From assembly GCF_900102005.1 (NCBI RefSeq), contig NZ_LT627736.1:806001-870000 (forward strand): 64,000 bases of DNA, given 5' to 3'. Made by a program: the position numbers and the translations under genes. Shown piece by piece: positions 8,075 to 15,081 of the stretch (position 1 is its first letter; every line of letters starts with the position of its first letter). The notes below the pieces were generated by a model. The model was not told the origin of the DNA and made no database searches. It saw nothing but the letters and a program-made list of their open reading frames with translations. The stretch is from Microbacterium sp. LKL04. Its GTDB lineage: Bacteria > Actinomycetota > Actinomycetes > Actinomycetales > Microbacteriaceae.

Positions 8075-8511
8075 TCACGCCCCCGCAGGAGCCATATCCA
8101 GAGCGCGGATCCGCGACTCGATCTCGCCTGCGAGCGCCTCGACATCTCGATCGTCCGCCACGGCCACAAGGCCCTGACGCTCGAACACCCAGGAGACGCC
8201 GCCACAGGTCGGGCGAGACGACCCTTCGTGATGATGGCGCCGTACGTGCCGGCTGAGGAAGTGACATCGATGCGGGAGAACGCCAGGTCGCGGATTTCCG
8301 AGTATGGGAAAGACCCGTCGTGAACCTGCCGGCCAGCCCACCCGCTCTTCCCGCGGAAGCGCAGCCGCCGATCAGTGGCGACGAGGACCCCTTCGTGAGG
8401 CTGCACGTGTCCCGTGTCGCCGTTGGACGTATGGAGCGCGACGACGACCGATTCGCCGGGGTCCAAGGTCTGCTCGATCTCGGTGAGGATTCTCGTGCGC
8501 GCTCGGTCCAT
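8075..8511 (-). pseudogene. PH-like (bacterial Pleckstrin-homology) protein gene with a frameshift
   Basis: From the ATG at 8511 the frame reads LDPGESVVVALHTSNGD, then GVLVATDRRLRFRGKSGW, then FPYSEIRDLAFSRIDV and AIITKG, a typical short bacterial PH-like domain. Near 8180-8225 this frame stops making sense. The sensible continuation GGVSWVFERQGLVAV, ending in EIESRIRALDM with a stop at 8075, lies in the -1 frame. One missing base around 8200-8225 would restore a protein of about 145 residues. It may be a true pseudogene or an assembly error; sequence alone cannot say. The unshifted frame runs on through the tRNA-Asn, which argues against it being the natural ending. Confidence 0.6.
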
Positions 8512-8583
8512 GACGTGACGGTACCGCGACCTGAACCCGATAGTGTGCAGAGCGGATGGCAGGAACACGTGGGGGGAATCACG

Positions 8584-9327
8584 ATGACGGATCATGCGAG
8601 CGCGCCTGCCGGGTGGTACCCGGCGCCGCACGCCGGCAACGAGCTGCGGTACTGGAACGGCAGGGAGTGGACGGCCACGCCCCCGCCTGCTGCGCCGGCG
8701 TCGTGGCCGACGCCCGCGATCGTTCGACCTCTCCGTGGCATCGCGGGGGCCACCCGCATCCTCCTCATCGTCGGCGCGGTGTTCTCCTTCTTCGCCGTTC
8801 TCGTCGAGGCGTGGGGGCTCGTCGCCATCGAGGCGTTCGACAGGGGAGTCGCGCCGGTCTCGGATCTCGAGCTCTACGACAGGCTCTCCGTGCCGGGCAG
8901 CCTCGGGTCGTCGGCGCTCCTGCTGGCGGCAGGGATCTGCTGGCTGGTGTGGCAGTACCGCGCCGCAGTCCGCGTCCGCGCGGCGAACCCGACCGCCATC
9001 CGTCGCGCGCCCGTGTGGCACGTCGTGTCGTGGCTCATCCCGGTGGTCTCCTGGTGGTTCCCCTTCCAGAACGTGAAGGACCTCGTGGTGGCCTCGCGCG
9101 CCAACCTGATGGCCGGGATCCTGGGCACCTGGTGGGGCCTCTGGATCGCCTCGACGGCGTTCGTGGGGCTGTCCGGCAGATTGTCGTGGAGTGCCCAAAG
9201 CCTCTCGGATTACCCTGCCGTGATGGCCACGTCGCTGGTGGGGGAGCTGCTCTCCATCGCCGCGGTCCCCTTGGCCATCATGGTTCTGACGCGAACGACA
9301 GATGCCATGGATCCGGCTGCGCGCTGA
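8584..9327 (+). CDS. DUF2510 + DUF4328 membrane protein
   Basis: 247 residues. Residues 1-30 form a DUF2510 module (PAGWYPAPHAGNELRYWNGREWT), a short motif often fused to actinobacterial membrane domains. After a Pro/Ala linker come about five to six hydrophobic segments, with WHVVSWLIPVVSWWFPFQNVKDL as the diagnostic DUF4328 stretch. The ATG at 8584 has a strong purine-rich GGGGGGAA sequence before it. Location is the cytoplasmic membrane; function is unknown for the family. It is divergent from the frameshifted PH-like gene, and its stop lies four bases from the convergent SnoaL-like gene. Confidence 0.85.
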   Translation: MTDHASAPAGWYPAPHAGNELRYWNGREWTATPPPAAPASWPTPAIVRPLRGIAGATRILLIVGAVFSFFAVLVEAWGLVAIEAFDRGVAPVSDLELYDRLSVPGSLGSSALLLAAGICWLVWQYRAAVRVRAANPTAIRRAPVWHVVSWLIPVVSWWFPFQNVKDLVVASRANLMAGILGTWWGLWIASTAFVGLSGRLSWSAQSLSDYPAVMATSLVGELLSIAAVPLAIMVLTRTTDAMDPAAR

Positions 9328-9330
9328 GCC

Positions 9331-9720
9331 TCACGCCGTGAGCAGCGCTCGCACCTCGGCGTCACCGGACCCGCTGGATGCCACGATGCGACCTCGCTCG
9401 AGCCGGAGGAACTGGAACTCGGCCACGTTCACGTGACGGCGCGTCGGCAGGATGCCGCGCCACGGCCCGGTGTGCGTGCCGCTGCCGCGCAGGTGCGCCG
9501 CGATGCGGTCGTCCTCCGCGACGAGCTGGATCGTCTTCCATCGCCAGTCCGCGAAGCCGTGGAACAGGTCTGCGAGGTCGTCGATCCATGCATCCGCCCC
9601 CGCGGCCAGGTGCGCTCTGCGCACCGCGGGATCGAGGGAGGCGCGAACTGCGGTCAGGTCATGTCGATTGCAGGCGTCGAGGTACTCCTCGAACCACCCG
9701 TGCAGTTCCCACGGCTCCAC
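9331..9720 (-). CDS. SnoaL-like / NTF2-fold protein
   Basis: 129 residues from a GTG at 9720. The N-terminal helix WFEEYLDACNRHDLTAVRASLDP, the central AWIDDLADLFHGFADWRW and the strand series ending in VAEFQFLRLERGRIV fit the NTF2-like SnoaL fold. That fold includes polyketide cyclases, ester cyclases and many proteins of unknown role. No catalytic residue can be assigned with confidence. The start lies nine bases downstream of the def stop on the same strand, so it is probably translated from the def transcript. Confidence 0.75.
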   Translation of the reverse strand: MEPWELHGWFEEYLDACNRHDLTAVRASLDPAVRRAHLAAGADAWIDDLADLFHGFADWRWKTIQLVAEDDRIAAHLRGSGTHTGPWRGILPTRRHVNVAEFQFLRLERGRIVASSGSGDAEVRALLTA

Positions 9721-9729
9721 GCGGGCGCC

Positions 9730-10296
9730 TCACGCGTCGAGGTCGTCGACGCCCGGCATCCAACTCTGTCCCGGCTTGCCCCAGCCGCGCTTGCGCGCGA
9801 TCTTCTGCGTCGTCTTCCAGTCGGAGTCCGACAGCCGGTCGATGTAGAGGATGCCGTTGAGGTGGTCGAACTCGTGCTGCATGATGCGGGCGCGCCAGCC
9901 GTCGACACGGATGCGGACATCGGCGCCCTCGAGGTCGGTCCCGGTGACGAGCACCTCGTCGGCGCGGCGGAGAGGGAACCGCTCGCCGGGGAACGACAGG
10001 CATCCCTCCGACTCGTCGTCCGGGTCGGGGGAGCCGGGCTCGGGAGGAGACATCCAGAGCTCGGGGTTGATGATCACGCCGCGCCACGGGGCGCCGTCGT
10101 CGTCCTGATACGAGTAGGTGTAGATCCGCAGACCGACCCCCACCTGAGGCGCGGCGAGGCCGACGCCGGGGGCGGTGTCCATCGTCTCGAACATGTCGGC
10201 GACCAGGGCTCGGATCTCATCGGTCACCTCCGGGACGGCAGCGGCGACGGAGTGGAGGACGGGATCGCCCATGATGCGAATCGGAAGTACGGCCAC
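9730..10296 (-). CDS. def: Peptide deformylase
   Basis: 188 residues from a GTG at 10296. All three family motifs are present: GVGLAAPQ (44-51), EGCLS (97-101) and HEFDH (141-145). Metal ligands are Cys99, His141 and His145, and Glu142 is the catalytic base. The enzyme removes the formyl group from the N-terminal Met of new proteins. Compared with short type I enzymes there is a Pro/Asp-rich insertion (about 83-96) before motif 2. A TAGGCT -10 ends six bases before the GTG, so the message is probably leaderless. The DMT transporter gene is divergent, with only 41 bases between start codons. Confidence 0.96.
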   Translation of the reverse strand: MAVLPIRIMGDPVLHSVAAAVPEVTDEIRALVADMFETMDTAPGVGLAAPQVGVGLRIYTYSYQDDDGAPWRGVIINPELWMSPPEPGSPDPDDESEGCLSFPGERFPLRRADEVLVTGTDLEGADVRIRVDGWRARIMQHEFDHLNGILYIDRLSDSDWKTTQKIARKRGWGKPGQSWMPGVDDLDA

Positions 10297-10302
10297 GTCA
10301 GA

Positions 10303-10308
10303 AGCCTA
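10303..10308 (-). promoter_or_regulatory. -10 element (TAGGCT) of a probably leaderless def promoter
   Basis: TAGGCT on the minus strand ends six bases before the def GTG. It is back to back with the transporter promoter at 10326-10331. Confidence 0.5.
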
Positions 10309-10325
10309 ACGAGGCTCCAGCCCGG

Positions 10326-10331
10326 TATCGT
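10326..10331 (+). promoter_or_regulatory. -10 element (TATCGT) of a probably leaderless transporter promoter
   Basis: TATCGT is followed by six bases and the GTG at 10338. Confidence 0.5.
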
Positions 10332-10337
10332 CGAGGC

Positions 10338-11414
10338 GTGATTTACGCCGGAACACCGATCAACGATCTCACCGATGAGCTGGTGGGTGTGTTCGGGAAC
10401 CCGGCGATCCTCATCGGCATCCCGCTGGCCGTCATCGGTGCGGTCTTCATGTCGTTCGGTGCGCAGTATCAGCACCGCGGCGTGCAGAAGGTCGAGCGGC
10501 TGACGGCGCAGGCCGGCGTCTCGGGGCTGACCGGCGGTCAGCTGGTCCGGCTCCTGACCCGGCCCTCATGGGTTCTCGGGACCGTCATGCTGGGGCTCGC
10601 GATCGTGTGCCAGTTGGCGGCGCTGTCGTTCGCGCCGCTGATCCTCGTCCAGCCGATCGGTGCGATCTCGCTGGTGATCACGACGCTTCTCAACGCGCGG
10701 ATCAGCGGCCACAAGCCGACGCGGCGGTCGATCACGTCCATCGCGCTGTGCGTGGGCGGCATCTTCATCTTCGTCACTGTGGCGGCGCTGTACGCCACCG
10801 AGCGCCCGATCAGCGACGGTCAGCTCCTGACCGTTCTCTTCATCCTCCTGGGCGTCGTGGTCGTCCTCGGCGTGCTCTGGGGCACCCTCCGCAAGCGGAT
10901 GCGGGCGCTCTTCTACATCGTGGCTGCCGGCGTGGTCTACGGATTCGTCGCCACCCTCGCGAAGGTCGTCATCAACCGCATCTCGAACGGCGACTTCGAG
11001 TGGCTCACCGTGCTCTGCATCGTCGCCCTGCTCGCGGGCACCGCAATGGGCGCCTACTTCGTCCAGACGGCGTATTCGTCCGGACCGCCGGACCTCGTGA
11101 TCGCGGGCCTCACGGTCATCGATCCGATCGTGGCCATCGTGATCGGGCTCGCGGTCCTCAATGAGGCTCAGGGTGCACCGCTCGGCGCCTACATCGGATT
11201 CGCCATCGCCGGCGCCCTCGCCGTGACCGGGGTGTTCCAGCTGGCCCGCTACCACCCGCAGGTGGTGAGCGAGAGCCAGGAGATCCCGATCGCGCGCGGC
11301 AGCGGCGACGCGGACGGGCCGCAGCCCTCCACAGGTTCGGTGCGCATCACCGAGGCGGTGGCGAAGGTGTGGCCCGACCCTCCCGTGAAGGACGAGGACC
11401 GACGCAAACGCTAG
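10338..11414 (+). CDS. DMT-superfamily (EamA/NIPA-like) membrane transporter
   Basis: 358 residues with about nine to ten hydrophobic segments in two similar halves, as in the drug/metabolite transporter superfamily. Segments such as AILIGIPLAVIGAVFMSFGAQ, ALSFAPLILVQPIGAISLVI and DLVIAGLTVIDPIVAIVIG resemble the DMT proteins of actinobacteria, including the NIPA-like magnesium transporter branch. The last 70 residues form a charged cytoplasmic tail. Substrate cannot be deduced. The GTG start is set by the -10 spacing. Its end carries the probable promoter of the next tRNA. Confidence 0.82.
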   Translation: MIYAGTPINDLTDELVGVFGNPAILIGIPLAVIGAVFMSFGAQYQHRGVQKVERLTAQAGVSGLTGGQLVRLLTRPSWVLGTVMLGLAIVCQLAALSFAPLILVQPIGAISLVITTLLNARISGHKPTRRSITSIALCVGGIFIFVTVAALYATERPISDGQLLTVLFILLGVVVVLGVLWGTLRKRMRALFYIVAAGVVYGFVATLAKVVINRISNGDFEWLTVLCIVALLAGTAMGAYFVQTAYSSGPPDLVIAGLTVIDPIVAIVIGLAVLNEAQGAPLGAYIGFAIAGALAVTGVFQLARYHPQVVSESQEIPIARGSGDADGPQPSTGSVRITEAVAKVWPDPPVKDEDRRKR

Positions 11415-11417
11415 GCT
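11412..11417 (+). promoter_or_regulatory. Possible -10 element (TAGGCT) for tRNA-Met
   Basis: TAGGCT overlaps the transporter stop codon and lies 11 bases before the tRNA 5' end, suitable for a start just upstream of it. Confidence 0.35.
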
Positions 11418-11428
11418 CGTCTGCACAG

Positions 11429-11502
11429 GGGGCGGTGGCCAAGCTGGTCAAGGCAGCGGGCTCATAACCCGACGATCGTGGGTTCAAGTCCCACCCGCCC
11501 TA
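11429..11502 (+). tRNA. tRNA with CAT anticodon (tRNA-Met, probably elongator)
   Basis: 74 nt. Acceptor GGGGCGG pairs with CCGCCCT, the first pair being G-T. The D stem is GCC/GGC, and the anticodon loop CTCATAA sits between GCGGG and CCCGA. The T arm is GTGGG-TTCAAGT-CCCAC. Unlike the other two tRNAs here, CCA is not encoded. The run of three G-C pairs beside the loop is initiator-like, but the C11-G24 D-stem pair and the lack of a 1-72 mismatch favour an elongator. A lysidine-modified tRNA-Ile cannot be excluded. Confidence 0.85.
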
Positions 11503-11530
11503 CTCGGCCCGGCACGCGATGAGACGTGAA

Positions 11531-11574
11531 AGAACGCCCCCGCTCCTCACGAGAGAGCGGGGGCGTTCTTTTTT
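11531..11574 (+). terminator. Intrinsic terminator after tRNA-Met
   Basis: A 15-bp perfect stem (11531-11545 with 11555-11569) has a 9-base loop and continues into a run of T residues. It could also end transcripts of the convergent small acidic gene. Confidence 0.9.
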
Positions 11575-11585
11575 CGCGCCGGGGC

Positions 11586-11702
11586 TCAGTCGTCGTTGGC
11601 TTCCGGCTCCGTTTCGTCGTTCTCCTGCTCGGCAGCCGTGATGTCGTCGTCGCCGATGTCACCTTCGGCCTGGCTCGGCTTATCGGGGATGGAATCGCTC
11701 AT
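11586..11702 (-). CDS. Small acidic protein of unknown function (38 aa)
   Basis: The ATG at 11702 follows AAGGAGACATC, a near-perfect ribosome binding site. The frame encodes 38 residues, starting MSDSIPDKPS and ending EPEANDD, with mostly Asp, Glu, Pro and Ala and no aromatic residue or Cys. The strong site and clear composition argue for a real gene. It resembles, in start and composition, the small gene at 12454-12600 and the one at 32265-32531. The role is unknown; it is probably intrinsically disordered. Confidence 0.65.
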   Translation of the reverse strand: MSDSIPDKPSQAEGDIGDDDITAAEQENDETEPEANDD

Positions 11703-11768
11703 GATGTCTCCTTTCGACACGCACATCGAACGCCCCGGCGGCCCTGAACCCGCAGGGGCTTGACAGCC

Positions 11769-12434
11769 CTACCGATCCCGACGCTGGACGGCGTCGTAGG
11801 ACGGCTGTCGGACGGCATTCGCCCAGCGATACATGCGCGCGCCAGGCAGGATACTGCTCCCCGCATCGAATCGGATGTCGGAGTCTCCTCCGCGGGCGTT
11901 CAGACTCAGGAGCGCGAACGGATGCCACGGCCCGCCCGGGGTGGCGAAAGAGAGGGACAGGCGCCACGTCTCTTCGCGCAGAGCTCTCTCGATGCCCGGG
12001 AGGTCCGCCGGCAACGACGGTCGAAGCGGACGGGCGCGAATGAGGACCGGGCCCGCGTCGCCTCGGTAGGGGAGCAGCGTCGTGAAGACTCCCCGCGACG
12101 GGACCCACCGCGGCACGAGAGCGAACCGGAGCGGCAAGCCCGACCCGGTCGAGGCGAGTTCGAGGTCCGCGTGCCCGGTGTCCGTCTCGACGCGCAGCGC
12201 GAGCCCGAGGACGTCGGGGAATGAATCCGGCACCCCCAGCGAGCGCGAGTAGCGAGCGGTGACGTTCGATCGGGTCCTGTTCGAGGGCGCGTCGATCCAC
12301 TCGATCCCGGAAGCACGGTCTCGGTCTCCCCAGAACACATCGCCGCCCAGGAGCAGCCCACGCGGATGGATGGGGCGAGGTGAGCGCACCCCCTGCAACG
12401 CGAGGAAAAGACGCTGCAGCGCGCGACCGAGCAC
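11769..12434 (-). CDS. Hypothetical protein, conserved-looking, possibly related to the catalase-like fold
   Basis: About 221 residues from a GTG at 12434. An upstream GTG at 12491 would overlap the small acidic gene at 12454-12600. Recognisable stretches are HPRGLLLGGDVFWG, RYSRSLGVPDSFPDVLGLALRV, LELASTGSGLPLRFALVPR and FTTLLPYRGDAGPVLIRARP. The shape of an early His-Pro-Arg-Gly segment followed by a DVLGLALRV strand recalls actinobacterial proteins related to the catalase-like fold. No haem-binding Tyr or catalytic His/Asn set can be confirmed, so I assign no function. It lies on the same strand between two small acidic genes and may share their transcript. Confidence 0.6.
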   Translation of the reverse strand: MLGRALQRLFLALQGVRSPRPIHPRGLLLGGDVFWGDRDRASGIEWIDAPSNRTRSNVTARYSRSLGVPDSFPDVLGLALRVETDTGHADLELASTGSGLPLRFALVPRWVPSRGVFTTLLPYRGDAGPVLIRARPLRPSLPADLPGIERALREETWRLSLSFATPGGPWHPFALLSLNARGGDSDIRFDAGSSILPGARMYRWANAVRQPSYDAVQRRDR

Positions 12435-12453
12435 GCCGAGGGGAGTCGGCGCG

Positions 12454-12600
12454 TCAGCGATTCTCGTCGTCCTCCTCGGTGACCTCGTCACCGGCGCGGG
12501 CGGCGTCGTCCTTCACCTCGTCGCTGACGGCATCGGTGGGAGGAGCGTCGTCGGCGTGCGCGTCGTGGGCGTCGCGCGTGTGCGGGGTGTTGTCGCTCAT
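12454..12600 (-). CDS. Small acidic protein of unknown function (48 aa)
   Basis: The ATG at 12600 follows AAAGGAACATC, a good ribosome binding site. The 48-residue product starts MSDNTPHTRDAHDAHADD and ends TEEDDENR. It is rich in Asp, Glu, Ala and His, with no Cys or aromatic residues, so it is likely disordered. Its opening and strong SD mirror the gene at 11586-11702. Its start is divergent from the DUF3145 gene across a 199-base gap. Confidence 0.65.
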   Translation of the reverse strand: MSDNTPHTRDAHDAHADDAPPTDAVSDEVKDDAARAGDEVTEEDDENR

Positions 12601-12690
12601 GATGTTCCTTTCGTCGGGCGCTCAGCCTGCCCCCGGGACATCGCGCGGCCCACGGGGTTGACGAATGCCGTGCGACCTGGTGTTACACGG

Positions 12691-12720
12691 TTGTGATTCG
12701 ACCTCAGGATGAGCGATAAT
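12691..12720 (+). promoter_or_regulatory. Probable promoter of the DUF3145 gene
   Basis: TTGTGA (12691-12696) and GATAAT (12715-12720) are 18 bases apart, close to housekeeping consensus, about 80 bases before the ATG at 12800. Confidence 0.45.
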
Positions 12721-12799
12721 GGCCGCACAACCGGATATCCGGCCAGCACTCTCCATCAGGTCGTAGGGGAAGACGTACCTGAACGAAACGGAGAGATCG

Positions 12800-13303
12800 A
12801 TGGCCACACCTCACGCGCGCGGAGTGATCTTCATCCACTCCGCGCCACGCGCGCTGTGCCCCCACCTCGAGTGGGCTGCTGGTCGTGCCCTCGGGCATGC
12901 CGTCAGCTTCGACTGGGCTGACCAGCCCGTCCAGCCCGGCAGTCGCCGCGCGGAGTTCTACTGGGAGGGCCCGGTAGGCAGTGGCGCGGCCCTCGCCACC
13001 GTGATGCGCGGGTGGGAGCACCTGCGATACGAGGTGACGGAGGATCCGACGCCGCGCAGCGACGGCGGACGTTGGCTCCACACTCCGAGCCTCGGCATCC
13101 ACTACGCGCAGACGGATGCCTCCGGCAACGTCGTCGTGGGAGAGGATCGCATCCGCTACGCCATGGAGATCGCCGCCGGCGACATGAGCGAACTGCAGCG
13201 GGAGCTCGACGTCGCGCTCGGCGCGTCGTGGGACGAGGAGCTCGAGCCGTTCCGCCACGCGAGCGACGACGCCCCCGTCGTCTGGCTCCACAAGGTCGGT
13301 TGA
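12800..13303 (+). CDS. DUF3145 domain protein
   Basis: 167 residues, full length. It begins RGVIFIHSAPRALCPHLEWA, followed by FDWADQPVQPGSRRAEFYWEG, GSALATVMRGW-type helices, GGRWLHTPSLGIHY and ELQRELDVALGASWDEELEPFRHA. These are the conserved blocks of DUF3145, a protein found almost only in actinobacteria. Function is unknown. The ATG at 12800 is preceded by CGGAGAGATCG. Behind it is a structured, gene-free stretch and a strong terminator shared with the convergent fab operon, so gene order may link it with fatty acid synthesis only by position. Confidence 0.9.
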   Translation: MATPHARGVIFIHSAPRALCPHLEWAAGRALGHAVSFDWADQPVQPGSRRAEFYWEGPVGSGAALATVMRGWEHLRYEVTEDPTPRSDGGRWLHTPSLGIHYAQTDASGNVVVGEDRIRYAMEIAAGDMSELQRELDVALGASWDEELEPFRHASDDAPVVWLHKVG

Positions 13304-13344
13304 GACGACTCCACGCGAGTCGACACTTCAAGAACGAAGGGTTT

Positions 13345-13418
13345 TCAGGCGGGGTGAGTGGGCCTCGACCGGCTTCGGACGGCTTCCCGGAGACCGGGGC
13401 GGCTACCGCCCCGCCTGA
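13345..13418. other. Structured intergenic segment with long-range and local inverted repeats
   Basis: TCAGGCGGGG (13345-13354) can pair perfectly with CCCCGCCTGA (13409-13418). Inside it, GGGGCGG and CCGCCCC (13396-13412) form a competing local hairpin, with further C/G-rich self-complementary segments. It lies in the 3' region of the DUF3145 transcript, upstream of the terminator. No coding frame or known RNA class is recognised. Confidence 0.4.
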
Positions 13419-13424
13419 TCTGAA

Positions 13425-13465
13425 ACGATGAACGCCCCCGGTGGCTTCCCGGGGGCGTTCATCGT
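13425..13465. terminator. Bidirectional terminator between DUF3145 and fabF
   Basis: A 16-bp perfect stem (13425-13440 with 13450-13465) with a 9-base loop separates two convergent transcription units. Confidence 0.9.
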
Positions 13466-13473
13466 GTTCGCGG

Positions 13474-14712
13474 TCAGACCGAGCGGAATGCGACGACGGC
13501 GTTGTGGCCGCCGAACCCGAACGAGTTGCTGATGGCAAGCTGGTCGCCGTCGCCGAGGGCGACCGTGTCGCCGGAGAGGCGGAACGGGACGGCCGGGTCG
13601 GGCTCTGTGATGTTGATGGTCGGGGGAGCGACGCGATCGCGGAGCGCCAGTACCGTGAACATCGCCTCCAGTGCACCCGTGCCGCCCAGGAGGTGACCGG
13701 TGGACGCCTTCGTGGCGGACACCGGCATCTCGTCGACCCGGTCGCCGAAGACGGACTTCAGGGCGACGTACTCGTTCGGGTCGCCGACGGGGGTCGACGT
13801 CGCGTGGGCGTTGACGTGCGTGACGTCGTCGGGCGATGCATCCGCCATGTCGAGCGCGAGACGGACGGCTCGCGCCGCGCCGGTACCCTCGGGGTCGTTG
13901 GCGGTGATGTGATACGAGTCGGCGGTGACGCCGCCGCCCACGAGCTCGGCGTAGATCTTCGCGCCGCGCGCCTTCGCGTGCTCCTCGGTCTCAAGGATGA
14001 GCACCGCGGCGCCCTCGCCCATGACGAATCCGTCGCGGTCGATGCTGCCCGGACGGGATGCCGTCTCGGGCGAGTCGTTGCGGCGAGACAGCGCCTGCAT
14101 CGAGGCGAACGACGCGATCGTGATGGGGTGGATCGCCGACTCCGTGCCGCCCGCGATGACGATGTCGGCGAGGCCGGCCCGCATGTGCTCGATGGCGTTG
14201 ACAATCGACTCGGTGCTCGAGGCGCAGGCACTCGCGAACGTGCGGGCGTAGGCGCGCGCGCCGAAGTGCAGCGAGAGGTTGCCCGCCGCGGCGTTGGGCA
14301 TGAGCATCGGGACCGTCATGGGCATGACGCGCCGCGGGCCCTTCTCGCGCAGCGTGTCCCACGCATCCAGCAGCGTCCAGACGCCGCCGATACCGGTGGC
14401 GAACTCCACGCCGAGCCGCTCGGGGTCGACCTCCGGCGCGCCGGCGTCCTCCCAGGCCTCCTTCGCCGCGACCATCGCGAGCTGCGACGACGGGTCGAGG
14501 CGCTTGGCGACGGGACGGTCGAGGACCGTCTCGGGCCGCACCTTCGCCTCAGCGGCGAAGGTGACGGGCAGCTGGTACTGCTCCACCCAGTCGTGCTCGA
14601 GCGTGCGGGTGCCGGACACTCCGGCGAGGAGTGCCTCCCAGCTTTCGCTCGCCGTGCCGCCGATGGGGGAGGTCGCACCGATACCGGTGACGAAGATTCG
14701 CGTGTTGCTCAT
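13474..14712 (-). CDS. fabF: Beta-ketoacyl-ACP synthase II
   Basis: 412 residues, full length. The nucleophile is Cys163 in SACASS. The two catalytic His lie in NAHATSTPVGD and KASTGHLLGGTG, and the Lys of the latter is also conserved. The enzyme elongates acyl-ACP with malonyl-ACP in type II fatty acid synthesis. It is the last gene of the minus-strand block fasR-fabD-fabH-acpP-fabF, 50 bases after acpP. The ATG at 14712 is preceded by a purine-rich GGGAATC. A strong terminator follows the stop. Confidence 0.96.
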   Translation of the reverse strand: MSNTRIFVTGIGATSPIGGTASESWEALLAGVSGTRTLEHDWVEQYQLPVTFAAEAKVRPETVLDRPVAKRLDPSSQLAMVAAKEAWEDAGAPEVDPERLGVEFATGIGGVWTLLDAWDTLREKGPRRVMPMTVPMLMPNAAAGNLSLHFGARAYARTFASACASSTESIVNAIEHMRAGLADIVIAGGTESAIHPITIASFASMQALSRRNDSPETASRPGSIDRDGFVMGEGAAVLILETEEHAKARGAKIYAELVGGGVTADSYHITANDPEGTGAARAVRLALDMADASPDDVTHVNAHATSTPVGDPNEYVALKSVFGDRVDEMPVSATKASTGHLLGGTGALEAMFTVLALRDRVAPPTINITEPDPAVPFRLSGDTVALGDGDQLAISNSFGFGGHNAVVAFRSV

Positions 14713-14762
14713 GATTCCCTCGTGCTGCTCCGGTGGGGGCGGACCCCCACCGGACGCGCGGA

Positions 14763-15011
14763 TCAGGCCTGGTTGGACGAGATGTAGGTGACGGCGTCGC
14801 CGACGGTCTTGAGGTTCTTGACCTCGTCGTCGGGGATGGTGACGCCGAACTTCTCCTCGGCGTTGACGACGATCGTCATCATCGAGATCGAGTCGATGTC
14901 GAGGTCGTCCGTGAAGGACTTCTCGAGCGCGACCTCGTCGGCCGAGATGCCGGTCTCGTCGGTGATGAGCTCGGCCAGGCCGGCGAGGACCTCGTCGTTG
15001 GTGAATGCCAT
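14763..15011 (-). CDS. acpP: Acyl carrier protein
   Basis: 82 residues, acidic, four-helix ACP. The phosphopantetheine attachment Ser is Ser41 in DDLDIDSISMM. Most bacterial ACPs read DSL at this point; the DSI form is the usual look in this branch of actinobacteria as far as I recall. The ATG at 15011 follows an AGAAGGAGAAATCCC site. The gene lies between fabH and fabF, where the carrier of the growing acyl chain belongs. Confidence 0.96.
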   Translation of the reverse strand: MAFTNDEVLAGLAELITDETGISADEVALEKSFTDDLDIDSISMMTIVVNAEEKFGVTIPDDEVKNLKTVGDAVTYISSNQA

Positions 15012-15081
15012 GGGATTTCTCCTTCTGTGGTGGTCGGGCCCAGCCGGGCCGCTAGTCAGTTTAGGTGGGGGAGGGCGGTCG

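Noticed and set aside
14880..14900. ACP attachment motif DSI instead of DSL
   Set aside because: Looks odd next to E. coli ACP, but to my knowledge it is common in this actinobacterial branch, and the Ser is in place.
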